Of a DNA stretch of 64,000 nt, positions 24,224-33,444 are shown in pieces. Both the position numbers and the translations under genes were made by a program. Under the pieces are notes generated by a model. The model was not told the origin of the DNA. It saw nothing but the letters and a program-made list of their open reading frames with translations, and did not search any database. This DNA is from Bifidobacterium mizhiense (lineage in GTDB: Bacteria; Actinomycetota; Actinomycetes; Actinomycetales; Bifidobacteriaceae), in NCBI RefSeq assembly GCF_020884755.1, contig NZ_BPWE01000001.1, positions 434,001 to 498,000 of the forward strand. Direction: 5' to 3'. Every line of letters begins with the position of its first letter. The stretch's first letter is position 1.

Positions 24224-26455
24224 ATGCCGTTGCCAACCTCGGATCGACAAGAAACCAAAACAGAGAAAACCTTAATGGGGTTCAATGCGAAGGGTGCCGC
24301 TGGCAATCGTGCAAGCTTCTTTGCCGCCGCAGGCCTCGAATGGCCTGACGATATGGTCATGGAATACGACCTGGGCAGATACACTGATTATCCTTTCAGC
24401 GTCGATATATCCAACAATCGCCTTCTGGCCGCCCTAGACAGAACTGGACAGGTGCGACGCGCGGTTGTTGCGGTAGGACGCCAGGATATGCGAGGCAAGA
24501 CCATCCCTGGTGTCTACGTGTACAAGAAGCTGGCCTTCTGCCAAGGGCACATTGGAATGCAGATCAATTGTCTGAACCGTCAATGTCTATCGCCCGCACT
24601 TAGCTTCATAGACGATCTCATACCAGTCTTCGATGCATCGATAGGCGATCTGCACAGCCAGACCATCATCTTCGTGCCCCAGAAAAGCACCAGCAGACCT
24701 TTGTGTCTGATTCAGCTTTGTCGACTTACCAATAGGGGAACGACGCCATTAGACGTAAATGTATCGATTCTGTCGTCAACGCAGGGCAAGGATGGTACAG
24801 AACTTTTACCCCTGAAATTCAATCTTCTAAGCGAATCGGACAGTCCTGTCGCGCCCGACACATGTAAGGCCATGCTCAGGCTTGCTCCAGGAGAAAGTCG
24901 GAGCGTGGCCAGTGTCTTCGATTTTTCGGAGCAAGAGGATAACCTCCAGACATTCAACTCCATTCCGGAATGCCGGAAAGCTCTGAACGTTACCTTGAAA
25001 GCCCTTAAAGGCAGCCTGGGCAAGGTACAGATTCCGGAAGACCCATGGTACGGTGAACTCATCACCCGTTCGGCGGAACTAGCCCGACAAAGTCTTCTTC
25101 TGCTGGCAGACGGCAAAGCGGCTGGCTCATTCTGGGGATCCAACGCCAACCCACTCCCTGACGTATGGACCAGAGACTTCGGCTACTGCGCCATGGGTCT
25201 GGTCGACAGCAACCCTGACCTGGCCAATCCCATGATCGAGTTCCTTGCGCAGTATGGCATACCCGACCATGCCTGGGAGCGCGAGGCCAGAATGCATCCC
25301 GAGGCCAGCGGATTCCAACATTCCTTGGGTAATTCCTGCCTTGCTGTAGTTCTGGCTTCCATGTTGGTTCATCGGCATGGCCGCAAGGCTTTCACAGCGG
25401 ACCAAAGTACATTCACCCAGTACGTCCGTGGGCTGGCCTCTGATCTGATCGCCGAACGACCTAAGCAAGGTCAACTGTATGAGACCCTTTACATTTCGGA
25501 CGGGCCGTCACGTGGCGATTACCACACCGGATCCAACATACTGGCCTGGAAGGCCGCCAAGGTCATGGCCGAGGACTTCTCGGATCTCTTGGATACCGGT
25601 CAGGCAGAGCAACTGGAGCAAATAGCTGAAGAACTTCATCAGTCACTTAACGAGAAATGCGTCCGCAGCATTGATGGCAGCCCCATGTATGTGGAAGGGG
25701 CCAACAGGGATGGAAGCATCATCGGCATCCATGACGGAGAGGAAAGCGACCTGACATTGGCCTCCGTTTACGGATTCACGAGTCGTGACGACGAGCGCAT
25801 ACGCAACCACGCCAGATGGGCCCACAGCACCAGAGACCCATATTATGCCCCGATTACAGGTGGAATCGACTTCTGGGACTTTGACGACAGCAACGGAATT
25901 ACTTATCCCGGCCAGATCCATGGCCTCTGCAGGGCGAACACCCGAGAAGAACTCAAAGATGCCCTGCTTGAGCTGCGCAGAACCACCGATCTGGATGGAT
26001 CTTTCTGGTGGTGGCCCTTCGAGCATGCTGAGCAAGAACCCGCCAAGGTCAAACGTGGCCTGGGCAAGTGCGGCTGGTGTGCGGGTGAATTCGTGAGCTT
26101 CTTCCTGCACGACATCATGGGAGTCGAGCGCGACCAGGAAACCCGCAGCATCAGAATCGCTCCTTACACGCCGTGGCGCCGCTTTAGCTGGAAGGATCTG
26201 GCTTTCTGCGGTGGCTATGTCGATTTCGAGCAAGAAGACGACACGCTTCGTTTCACGAACAGAACCGATGAACCCCTGCATGCCTATTTACAAATTGCCA
26301 TGCAACCGAACACCATGCTGGAAGATGTCACGCTCAACGGTCAGAGCAGACGATACCAAGCCAGTGTTATCCATCTTCACGATGGCTCAGCAGTCGGCGT
26401 GGAGGAGCAGGTCGAACCTGGGCAGAGTATCGCTTTGACCATTAGGACCAGATAG
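24224..26455 (+). CDS. Six-hairpin ((alpha/alpha)6) glycosidase, family uncertain
   Basis: A 743-residue cytoplasmic protein without signal peptide. A beta-rich N-terminal part (~30-260) precedes a helical barrel (~265-640) and a small beta C-terminal region. Barrel motifs include NPLPDVWTRDFGYCAMGLVD, HDGEESDLTLASVYGF, GGIDFWDFDDSNGITYPGQI and DGSFWWWPFEH; their acidic residues are plausible catalytic acid and base. The layout resembles GH15/63/78/125-like enzymes but no family was firmly recognised. The lack of secretion signal fits hydrolysis of an imported oligosaccharide. ATG 24224 has AAAGGAG seven bases upstream. Its promoter shares the LacI operator. Confidence 0.75.
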   Translation: MPLPTSDRQETKTEKTLMGFNAKGAAGNRASFFAAAGLEWPDDMVMEYDLGRYTDYPFSVDISNNRLLAALDRTGQVRRAVVAVGRQDMRGKTIPGVYVYKKLAFCQGHIGMQINCLNRQCLSPALSFIDDLIPVFDASIGDLHSQTIIFVPQKSTSRPLCLIQLCRLTNRGTTPLDVNVSILSSTQGKDGTELLPLKFNLLSESDSPVAPDTCKAMLRLAPGESRSVASVFDFSEQEDNLQTFNSIPECRKALNVTLKALKGSLGKVQIPEDPWYGELITRSAELARQSLLLLADGKAAGSFWGSNANPLPDVWTRDFGYCAMGLVDSNPDLANPMIEFLAQYGIPDHAWEREARMHPEASGFQHSLGNSCLAVVLASMLVHRHGRKAFTADQSTFTQYVRGLASDLIAERPKQGQLYETLYISDGPSRGDYHTGSNILAWKAAKVMAEDFSDLLDTGQAEQLEQIAEELHQSLNEKCVRSIDGSPMYVEGANRDGSIIGIHDGEESDLTLASVYGFTSRDDERIRNHARWAHSTRDPYYAPITGGIDFWDFDDSNGITYPGQIHGLCRANTREELKDALLELRRTTDLDGSFWWWPFEHAEQEPAKVKRGLGKCGWCAGEFVSFFLHDIMGVERDQETRSIRIAPYTPWRRFSWKDLAFCGGYVDFEQEDDTLRFTNRTDEPLHAYLQIAMQPNTMLEDVTLNGQSRRYQASVIHLHDGSAVGVEEQVEPGQSIALTIRTR

Positions 26456-26470
26456 GTACACGCAAACATC

Positions 26471-26498
26471 AGGGGCGAGAACATCGTTCCCGCCCTTT
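26471..26498 (+). terminator. Terminator of the glycosidase gene
   Basis: An 11-bp hairpin with one mismatch (AGGGGCG-A-GAAC, loop ATC, GTTC-C-CGCCCTT) lies 15 nt after the stop codon. Confidence 0.65.
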
Positions 26499-26526
26499 CC
26501 CGTATGAAAGTATCAGGAATACGAAA

Positions 26527-26561
26527 AGGTGGTGCCCTCCACAAAGGAGACGGCACCACCT
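26527..26561 (-). terminator. Terminator of gpmA
   Basis: AGGTGGTGCC pairs with GGCACCACCT, with an inner CTCC/GGAG stem; on the minus strand it is followed by TTTTCGT. It lies 60 nt after the gpmA stop. Confidence 0.85.
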
Positions 26562-26621
26562 CAGTAACTTTGGACGTGCTGCATTCAAAGTCCGATTGAG
26601 ATCATCGGTTGGATTTTGATC

Positions 26622-27362
26622 TCACTTCTGGCCCTGGGCCGCCACAGCAGCAGCACCGGCCGCGGCTGCTTCCGGATCCAGGTACTCGCCACGAGGCTTG
26701 ATGGGCTTGAAGTTCTCATCCAGCTCATAGACCAGAGGGATGGCCGTGGGGATGTTGACCTTGGCAATCTCATCCTCAGTCAGGTTGTCGAGCATCTTGA
26801 CGATGGCCCTCAGGGAGTTGCCGTGAGCGGCAATCAGGACGGTCTTGCCGGTCTTGAGCTCAGGAACAATGTCGCTCTCCCAGTAGGGGGTGACGCGCTT
26901 GACCACGTTGGCCAGTGCCTCGGCGCGGGGCACGGGGGCTCCGGCATACCGAGGATCATGGGACTGCGAGTATTCGTCGTCAGGGTCGATCTCGGGCGGC
27001 GGGGTGGCATAGGAACGACGCCAGAGCATGAACTTCTCGTCACCGTACTTCTCGCGGATCTCGGTCTTGTTCTTGCCCTGCAGTGCTCCGTAGTGACGCT
27101 CGTTCAGTCTCCAGTCGCGCTTGACGGGGATCCAAAGGCGGTCGGCCTCGTCCAAGGCGATGTTGGCAGTGTTGATGGCGCGGCGCAGCAGAGAAGTGAA
27201 GACGATGTCCGGCAGAACACCCTTATCCTTGAGCAGCTTGCCGCCCTTACGGGCCTCCTGCTCTCCCTGCTCGGTCAGCGGGACGTCCACCCAGCCGGTG
27301 AACTGATTGGTGTTGTTCCATGCGCTCTGGCCGTGCCTGAGCAATACTAGTTTGTAGGTCAT
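26622..27362 (-). CDS. gpmA: 2,3-bisphosphoglycerate-dependent phosphoglycerate mutase
   Basis: GpmA interconverts 3- and 2-phosphoglycerate in lower glycolysis. The 246-residue protein has the catalytic phosphohistidine motif [18 protein letters not shown] at residues ~6-23, the ERHYGALQG block and the second histidine in [13 protein letters not shown]. An Ala-rich tail (~20 residues) follows the usual end. ATG 27362 agrees with the family N-terminus [11 protein letters not shown]. It lies 67 nt downstream of the prenyltransferase pair and has its own terminator. Confidence 0.96.
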   Translation of the reverse strand: MTYKLVLLRHGQSAWNNTNQFTGWVDVPLTEQGEQEARKGGKLLKDKGVLPDIVFTSLLRRAINTANIALDEADRLWIPVKRDWRLNERHYGALQGKNKTEIREKYGDEKFMLWRRSYATPPPEIDPDDEYSQSHDPRYAGAPVPRAEALANVVKRVTPYWESDIVPELKTGKTVLIAAHGNSLRAIVKMLDNLTEDEIAKVNIPTAIPLVYELDENFKPIKPRGEYLDPEAAAAGAAAVAAQGQK

Positions 27363-27429
27363 AGTGAAAATTCTAAAACCTAAGAGGGACTGTTTGGCGG
27401 ACCTACACCTCCCCCTGTAGAGCGGTCAC

Positions 27430-28377
27430 TTAAAGCAGGCAGACACCCAACCAGCAGAATCCAGTCAGCAGATCGGTATAGCCCGACAGTGCGAACGCCC
27501 TGCTGAAGCGGTTCCGGCAGCTGGCCACCGTGGTGGCAATGGCCAGGGCCAGGACAGGCAGCAGGCAGAGCAGGCGAGGCCAAGCGGCTGCAAGAGAGCC
27601 GCCCGACAGGGACCATGACTCCACCACGCCCAGGATCACAGCCAGGACATAGCAGGACCCCATCAGAATCAGTGTGCCTTTGGGTCCGATGAACGAAGAC
27701 AGCGTGTACTTGCCGGCCAGAGGATCTGCATCAATGTCCCGATAGTTGTTAATCTCCAGAACGGGAATGCAGATAAGACCGCCAACCAAGGCGCCGATGA
27801 ACCCATGGCGGTCGACGATGCCGGTCTCCATGTACTGAGTGGCCAACACGCCCACCAGGCCGAAGAAGATCATGATGCTCAGCTCGCCCATAGCCCTATA
27901 GCCGTAAGGGTGCTTGCCTCCCGTGTAGAACCAGGCTCCCAGCAGGCAGAAGATGCCGACCAGGATCATCCACCAGTGGCCAGTCACCCAGCAGAGGATC
28001 AGACCGGACAGGCAAGCCATAAGGATGTTGAGGTAGGCAGACAGCAGAACCTTACGAGGCTCCACACCACCGGCCACCCCTCTTCTGGGCAGATCAGGCA
28101 CCGAGCCGTCAGCGCCCGCACCCGAAAGGCTGCTCCGGCCCTCGTCAGTACCCCTGATCCCGTCAAAGTAGTCATTGGCCAGATTGCAGGTGCTGTGGAT
28201 GAACACAGCCGTTAGACAACATAAGAGACCGATCAGCCAGAAGCGCGCATCTGGTCCCAGCCCTTGGTCGAACAGCTGCCGGAGGGCCACCGCTGTGCCG
28301 ATCAGGACCGGCGTGGGTGAGCAGAGCAAGGCCGAGGGTCGCAGTGCGTCCTTGTATTCCCGAAGTGTGATGAACAT
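27430..28377 (-). CDS. UbiA/MenA-like prenyltransferase, copy 1
   Basis: A 315-residue membrane protein with about eight helices. The two Mg-pyrophosphate motifs are intact: NLANDYFDGIRGTDEG and NNYRDIDADPLAGKYTL, closest to MenA (1,4-dihydroxy-2-naphthoate polyprenyltransferase). Whether this organism makes menaquinone cannot be seen here, so the aromatic acceptor is unknown. ATG 28377 (AGG six bases upstream) is preferred over GTG 28398. It lies 66 nt downstream of a paralogue on the same strand, and the two share family motifs and the phrase TGHWWMILVG. Confidence 0.85.
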   Translation of the reverse strand: MFITLREYKDALRPSALLCSPTPVLIGTAVALRQLFDQGLGPDARFWLIGLLCCLTAVFIHSTCNLANDYFDGIRGTDEGRSSLSGAGADGSVPDLPRRGVAGGVEPRKVLLSAYLNILMACLSGLILCWVTGHWWMILVGIFCLLGAWFYTGGKHPYGYRAMGELSIMIFFGLVGVLATQYMETGIVDRHGFIGALVGGLICIPVLEINNYRDIDADPLAGKYTLSSFIGPKGTLILMGSCYVLAVILGVVESWSLSGGSLAAAWPRLLCLLPVLALAIATTVASCRNRFSRAFALSGYTDLLTGFCWLGVCLL

Positions 28378-28443
28378 GATTGCCTGATTATCCACCAAAT
28401 CGCTCGAAAGTCGGACTGCTCTCTTATGAGCCTATCAAGATTT

Positions 28444-29424
28444 TCACAGCTGCAGAAACAGGCCCGCCGACCAGCACAGGGCGGAGACCAGAGTGCCCTT
28501 GCCTGCCAAGCCGAAAGCCTTGGGCACCTGGCCACGGGCAAAAGCTCGACAGATCAGCAGAAAGACAGCGGCTACAGGCAGGAGGATCAGCACTAGAGGG
28601 AAGCCGGGCAGACCACGTCGCATGACAGCCGGAACGAACTGGATCAGGCCCAGAACCAGACTCAGGATGTAGACCAGGTAAATGGAGATGGCCGCTACAC
28701 GCGCCCCCACCAGAACCGCGTATGTGTGTTTGCCGGCTCGGCGGTCGTCGTCCAGATCACGGTAATTGTTGAGCATGAGCAGGCCCACAGCGTTGAGCCC
28801 GCAGGCGCAAGCACCAAGGATGCCGGCGGTATCGACCCTATCAATGAGAAAGTACTCGGTACCCAGGGTGGCCACCAGTCCGAAGAAGATGAAGACGCTG
28901 ACCTCGCCCAACCCATGGTAGCCATATGGATGCGGGCCGCCCACATAACACCAGCCCGCTATCAGGCAGCAGACCCCGACCAGGATCATCCACCAATGAC
29001 CGGTCAATGCCATGACGATGAGGCCCATCAGACAGGTGAAAGCCGCCGAGATCATGGTGGCGTACAGCACTTTCTTGGGCGGCACGCCGGCGGCCACCAG
29101 ACGCCTGGGTCTGCCGGAGGCGGCCTCCTCGCCTCCACGGCCGGAGTCAGTGCCACGAACACCATCGGCATAGTCATTGGCGAAGTTGGCTGCGATCTGC
29201 ATCGACAGGGCGAGCAGGACCAACAAGACCACGATCAGGGCCAGCCTTCCCGGTGTGGCCGCCTTCAGGGCAGGGTCGACAGGAGGGGGTGAGCAGGAGC
29301 TGGTGCACTGTTCCAGGAGCCGTGACCGCTCCAAAAGTGCAGCCGAAGCGCCCACGCAGACAGGCGCCACCGAAGCAGGCAGCGTCCGGGGACGCATGCC
29401 ATCCATCCACAGCCTGATATTCAT
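28444..29424 (-). CDS. UbiA/MenA-like prenyltransferase, copy 2
   Basis: A 326-residue multi-spanning protein. It carries NFANDYADGVRGTDSGRG and NNYRDLDDDRRAGKHTYAV, both Asp-rich motifs needed for prenyl transfer, plus HPYGYHGLGEVSVFIFFG also seen in copy 1. An N-terminal block MRPRTLPASVAPV is typical of MenA. The start ATG 29424 follows GGGGAGGG at seven bases. The pair probably arose by tandem duplication and may have diverged in acceptor or chain length. lysS ends 34 nt upstream, so they may be co-transcribed. Confidence 0.87.
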   Translation of the reverse strand: MNIRLWMDGMRPRTLPASVAPVCVGASAALLERSRLLEQCTSSCSPPPVDPALKAATPGRLALIVVLLVLLALSMQIAANFANDYADGVRGTDSGRGGEEAASGRPRRLVAAGVPPKKVLYATMISAAFTCLMGLIVMALTGHWWMILVGVCCLIAGWCYVGGPHPYGYHGLGEVSVFIFFGLVATLGTEYFLIDRVDTAGILGACACGLNAVGLLMLNNYRDLDDDRRAGKHTYAVLVGARVAAISIYLVYILSLVLGLIQFVPAVMRRGLPGFPLVLILLPVAAVFLLICRAFARGQVPKAFGLAGKGTLVSALCWSAGLFLQL

Positions 29425-29458
29425 GACCGTCCCTCCCCTGTTATCATCTCAGACCCTC

Positions 29459-31087
29459 TCAGATCAGCGGCTTGACCAAGGGGAAGGTGATGGTCTCGCG
29501 GATGGATGCACCGGTAAGGGCGATCAACAGACGATCGATGCCCATGCCCATGCCGCCAGCGGGAGGCATGCCTACGCCCAGGGCCTCCAGGAAGTCCTCG
29601 TCAATGTCCATGGCCTCGACATCGCCGCGGCTGGCCATCTTGGCCTGCTCAACGAACCGCTGCCGCTGAACGACCGGATCGTTGAGCTCGGAATAGCCCG
29701 TGGCTAGCTCAAACCCGCGAACGTAGAGGTCCCACTTCTCGACCACGCCTGGCTTGGTGCGGTGGGCCTTGACCAGAGGCGAGGTCTCAACCGGGAAATC
29801 ACGCACGAAGGTGGGCTCGTACAGCTTGTCCTGCCAGAAGTGCTCCCAGAGGTGTTCAACCAGCTTGCCGTGGTTTTCGGCAGGCTCCTCCTCCAGGCCC
29901 AGTTTGTCAGCGATGGTCCGCAGATGGTCCACACTGGTTTGCGGGGTGATCTCCTCACCCAGGGACTCGGAAAGGGACTCATACATACTGATCTGGCGCC
30001 AATCGCCGCCGAAGTCGTACTGGCTGCCATCCTGCAGGGTCACCTTGAGCGATCCAGCCGTGGCCATGGCCGCCTTTTGGATCAGCTCCTTGGTCAGATC
30101 CCCTATGGTGTCATAGGTGCCGTAAGCCTGATAGGCCTCCAGCATGGTGAACTCCGGGGCATGGGTGGCATCCACGCCCTCATTACGGAAGTCGCGGTTG
30201 ATCTCGAAGACCCGCTCAATGCCGCCCACCAGGCAGCGCTTGAGGAAGAGCTCAGGGGCGATGCGCAGGTAGAGGTCGATGTCGAAAGCGTTCATATGCG
30301 TGGTGAATGGCCGGGCCGCAGCGCCGCCATGCACGGTCTGAAGCATGGGGGTCTCGACCTCCATGAAGTCGTGGTCCTCGAAGGTGCGCCTCAGGGAGGA
30401 AACGGCCTTGGAACGACGGCGGACCATGGCCCGCACATCCTCATCGGCGATCATGGCCAGGTAGGGTTTGCGAGTACGCTGCTCCTCGGTCAGCTCCTTG
30501 TGAAGGGCAGGCAGAGGCTGCAAGGCCTTGGCTGCGATATTCCACTCGGTGGCGAAGACGGAGAGTTCGCCGGTCTTGGAGGCGACCACGCGACCACGCA
30601 GGTAGAGGTGGTCGCCAAGGTCGACCAGCTGCTTGAACCGTTTCAGAGAATCAGCGCCGATCTCACGCTTGGAGATCATGCCCTGAATGCGGGTGCCGTC
30701 GCCCGCTGCCAGTTGGACGAAGCAGAGGCCGCCGCCGTTGCGCAGGAAGAGGACCCTGCCGGCGATGCCGACCACATCCTCAGTCTCCTGGCCTGGCTCA
30801 AGGCGGTCCTGATACTTGCGGCGTACATCCTCGATGCGGTCTGTCACATCCAGATGGACCGGATAGGGTTCTATGCCCTCCTTGAGCATGAGCGCCCTCT
30901 TGGCCACACGCATGCGCACCTGTTCGGGATGGCCTTCGGCTCCGTCTGCCAAGCTGCCGGAATCAATGGCGTCATCCAACTGGGCGCCCTGATCAATCTT
31001 CTCTGTGATGGCCATATCCTGGTCAAGCAGTGCCTGAGCACGCTCGACCGTCGTCAGACGAGGGGTTTCTTCCGATGAGTCATTCAT
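29459..31087 (-). CDS. lysS: Lysyl-tRNA synthetase, class II
   Basis: LysS charges tRNA-Lys. The 542-residue protein contains an OB-fold anticodon-binding domain (~95-230) and the class II core: motif 1 region FMEVETPMLQTVHGGAAARPF, motif 2 FEINRDFRNEGVDATHAPEF and motif 3 GMGMGIDRLLIALTG. About 60 extra residues at the N-terminus precede the normal start region (RVAKRALMLKEGIEPYP), as in other bifidobacteria. It is followed by the prenyltransferases on the same strand and is divergent from tRNA-Pro. Confidence 0.96.
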   Translation of the reverse strand: MNDSSEETPRLTTVERAQALLDQDMAITEKIDQGAQLDDAIDSGSLADGAEGHPEQVRMRVAKRALMLKEGIEPYPVHLDVTDRIEDVRRKYQDRLEPGQETEDVVGIAGRVLFLRNGGGLCFVQLAAGDGTRIQGMISKREIGADSLKRFKQLVDLGDHLYLRGRVVASKTGELSVFATEWNIAAKALQPLPALHKELTEEQRTRKPYLAMIADEDVRAMVRRRSKAVSSLRRTFEDHDFMEVETPMLQTVHGGAAARPFTTHMNAFDIDLYLRIAPELFLKRCLVGGIERVFEINRDFRNEGVDATHAPEFTMLEAYQAYGTYDTIGDLTKELIQKAAMATAGSLKVTLQDGSQYDFGGDWRQISMYESLSESLGEEITPQTSVDHLRTIADKLGLEEEPAENHGKLVEHLWEHFWQDKLYEPTFVRDFPVETSPLVKAHRTKPGVVEKWDLYVRGFELATGYSELNDPVVQRQRFVEQAKMASRGDVEAMDIDEDFLEALGVGMPPAGGMGMGIDRLLIALTGASIRETITFPLVKPLI

Positions 31088-31178
31088 AAATTGCTATTTT
31101 ACGCATGAGCCGGTACTTGGCCCTGGTCGCCACCTAACGCCAAGTATCTGAATGGTCACGCCGCGCAGACGATAGCGT

Positions 31179-31206
31179 TTGGCCGACGGTACGTGTACTA
31201 TATAGA
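31179..31206 (+). promoter_or_regulatory. Probable promoter of tRNA-Pro
   Basis: TTGGCC and TATAGA are 16 nt apart; the tRNA begins 9 nt after the -10 element. Confidence 0.4.
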
Positions 31207-31215
31207 ACGTTGTCA

Positions 31216-31289
<74 letters not shown>

Positions 31290-31294
31290 CAATT

Positions 31295-31318
31295 ATTCCG
31301 GCTCCCAGGGGCCGGAAT
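31295..31318 (+). terminator. Terminator after tRNA-Pro
   Basis: ATTCCGGC and GCCGGAAT form an 8-bp stem over an 8-nt loop, followed by TTCTGTATT. Confidence 0.7.
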
Positions 31319-31539
31319 TTCTGTATTCGCAACTTTTAGACATAGCTGTATGCAGGAATAAAAACTTATCTTATCTGTTGCTTTTCTAATAAGCTCTTGC
31401 ATTTTATGAGTTCAGGATCAAAGCCCCAACGATCCCGAAATCTTCCACTGCATTAATATTTAGGTTCCTCGGAACAGAAAGACGGATCATCAGCATCCAG
31501 ATGTAGTATATAAACAAATATTCTGTTCAAAGGAGCATA
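31319..31539. other. AT-rich gap before the ATPase/TOPRIM pair
   Basis: About 220 bp, clearly richer in A and T than the flanks, without a credible gene. It must hold the promoter of the following pair; TATATAA (31508-31514) about 25 nt before the start codon is a possible core element. No copy of the tRNA-Pro 3' end (an attachment-site mark) was found downstream. Confidence 0.4.
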
Positions 31540-32742
31540 ATGCGGATCTTAGCCTTTGCCCTCAAAGGACTTCGCTTATACGACAAGGGCGCACTACGCA
31601 TGATCCTGTTCGCCGAAGATAGGATTACCGATGGCAGCTTCACCCATCGCCTTCAGGGCACCACATCACCGCTTGGCATCGTCACAGCCATTGGCATCTC
31701 CGGTATCAATGCCTCCGGCAAAACCACTGATCTACGCCTGCTTTCTCTAATCATCAACATTGCCAGAGGCGCTTCATTGGGAACTCAACGCTCCACCATC
31801 GATCCGCTGATAGACATTCTTGAGCCCACGATTACAGCACGCATTATCTTCGAAGAAAACGGCGAGGCTTGGCTGCTCAATGCCACACTCCGGCGCGCCG
31901 ACAAGAACGAGACCACCGCCGACTCCCCCTTAGTTTTCGAAAAGGAACGGCTGTGCCAGTATGCAGGCAGAAGTCTGAGCAAGATTCGTTTGAAAAGAAC
32001 CATAGATGGCGATGAAGAATCTTGGATGACTGTAGCGACTCGAGGAATGAATAAGTCGGGCGACAAAAAAGAGCTGGCCGAGGAGATCAAGAGATTCTTG
32101 CCCCCCGATCGCTCTCTGACGACGGGGATGCTGCGCACCAAGGAGACCATGGTCACCCTCTGTCTGCAAAATCCGCTGCAAATGTCCATTCCTGTCACTC
32201 CCCCATCGCAAGTGGTACGTCTATTCGATCCGACCATCGAACACTTGGAAGTAAGCGATCACCAGTTGCATATCAAGTTCCGCAATGAAAAGGTTGAGCG
32301 CGACTATGACCCCTCGCAAGCTATGGCCATGATATCGGCTGGAACATTGCGTGGAACATCCTTGGCACAACGTGCTATCGAAACACTTGCGCAAGGAGGC
32401 TACCTACTATTCGACGAAATCGAAAACAGCATAAACAAGCAGTTGGTCTTCGCTATCATCGATTTGTTCTCCTCTCCTGCTACTAACCCGCATGGGGCGG
32501 TGCTCGTTTTTTCTACGCACTATCCAGAACTGCTGGACCATTTCACCAGAAAAGACAACATTTGGTTCGCTGTAAGGCATGAGAATGCCGGATTCCAACT
32601 GGTCCGGTATAACAAACTGGTCACCAGAGGCGAGCTCAAGAAGAGTGTCCAGTTCATGTCAGGTGCCCTGCAAGGAACCGCGCCCTCAGCCGCTTCCATC
32701 AGCGCCTTGCGGAGCTACGTCAAGGAAACGGTTCATGGATAG
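31540..32742 (+). CDS. AAA/ABC-type ATPase of a putative two-gene defence module
   Basis: A 400-residue cytoplasmic ATPase. Walker A is GINASGKT (55-62); a signature-like segment ISAGTLRGTSLAQ begins near 265; Walker B is YLLFDEIENS with Asp292-Glu293; and the H-loop is FSTHYPELLD (His327). This is the OLD/RloA/AbiL-like ATPase layout with a short insert instead of a long coiled coil. The start ATG 31540 follows AAAGGAG. The next gene overlaps it by 8 nt, so the products are likely made together. Base composition is AT-richer by eye than neighbouring genes, suggesting transfer. The role as anti-phage ATPase is inferred from fold and partner. Confidence 0.7.
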   Translation: MRILAFALKGLRLYDKGALRMILFAEDRITDGSFTHRLQGTTSPLGIVTAIGISGINASGKTTDLRLLSLIINIARGASLGTQRSTIDPLIDILEPTITARIIFEENGEAWLLNATLRRADKNETTADSPLVFEKERLCQYAGRSLSKIRLKRTIDGDEESWMTVATRGMNKSGDKKELAEEIKRFLPPDRSLTTGMLRTKETMVTLCLQNPLQMSIPVTPPSQVVRLFDPTIEHLEVSDHQLHIKFRNEKVERDYDPSQAMAMISAGTLRGTSLAQRAIETLAQGGYLLFDEIENSINKQLVFAIIDLFSSPATNPHGAVLVFSTHYPELLDHFTRKDNIWFAVRHENAGFQLVRYNKLVTRGELKKSVQFMSGALQGTAPSAASISALRSYVKETVHG

Positions 32743-33316
32743 TCAAGCGATTTATAATGAACCTACCTTGGTTACCTGCGAAGGGTCTGCCGAAAGCGTC
32801 ATCTTTGAACTCCTACTGACAGAAGGAAAACTGATCATCCCTAAAGATTCCCTTATTGAAGATCCGCAGACTGGTCGGCTTTATACCCGCTGCCGTAAAG
32901 ATAGGGAAATCGAGGAACGGTTCCTTTCCGTGACCTATGGTTCTTCATGCGTAAATATCGTCCGTATTATTGACTCGCCAAATGAACGCTTTCACTTGTC
33001 GCCTCTGTACCAGTCTAAAGCCCGTGTACTTACACTGACTACTCGTCCTGAGATCGAGATCCTGGCCATCATCAAAGAGGGGGCCTATAGGGATTGGACG
33101 CACGTCAATAACATGAAACCCAGCGAATTCTGCAAGGAGAAACTGGGGCTGCACAAGATCAAGCAGTATGCTTTCTTGCACCAATATTGGAATGACGCAG
33201 ATGAGCTCTGTCGTGTCATCGAGTTGTATCGAAGAAACCATTACTTCCAAAACCATGAGCGATGTTTGGCCGAGCTCCTCGTTACCCATTCAGGCAGCTA
33301 CACCGGACAGGTGTGA
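32735..33316 (+). CDS. TOPRIM-like partner protein of the ATPase
   Basis: A 193-residue protein starting within the last codons of the ATPase gene (ATGGATAG overlap). The N-terminal strand and loop TLVTCEGSAESVIFELLL place a conserved Glu16 as in TOPRIM nucleases; NIVRIIDSPNE (Asp80, Glu84) may be the acidic pair; and TTRPEIEILAII resembles the later helix block of RloB/AbiLii-type proteins. The fold call is tentative because the canonical D-x-D is not clear. If correct, it would be the effector nuclease controlled by the ATPase. No terminator is obvious downstream. Confidence 0.5.
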   Translation: MDSQAIYNEPTLVTCEGSAESVIFELLLTEGKLIIPKDSLIEDPQTGRLYTRCRKDREIEERFLSVTYGSSCVNIVRIIDSPNERFHLSPLYQSKARVLTLTTRPEIEILAIIKEGAYRDWTHVNNMKPSEFCKEKLGLHKIKQYAFLHQYWNDADELCRVIELYRRNHYFQNHERCLAELLVTHSGSYTGQV

Positions 33317-33444
33317 CCTAGGCGACATAGCCGACTGAAGTCCATCAAAGACCATCAGCCTAGACTGATAGATAGAAGCGACCAGGGCGCTAGGGCTCCA
33401 TGAGGGACCCGCACCTACAGATACCCTGACAGCAAGGGAGCCAA

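Noticed and set aside
26616-27350. Rightward open frame opposite gpmA
   Set aside because: Exact antisense shadow of gpmA, which has all catalytic motifs.
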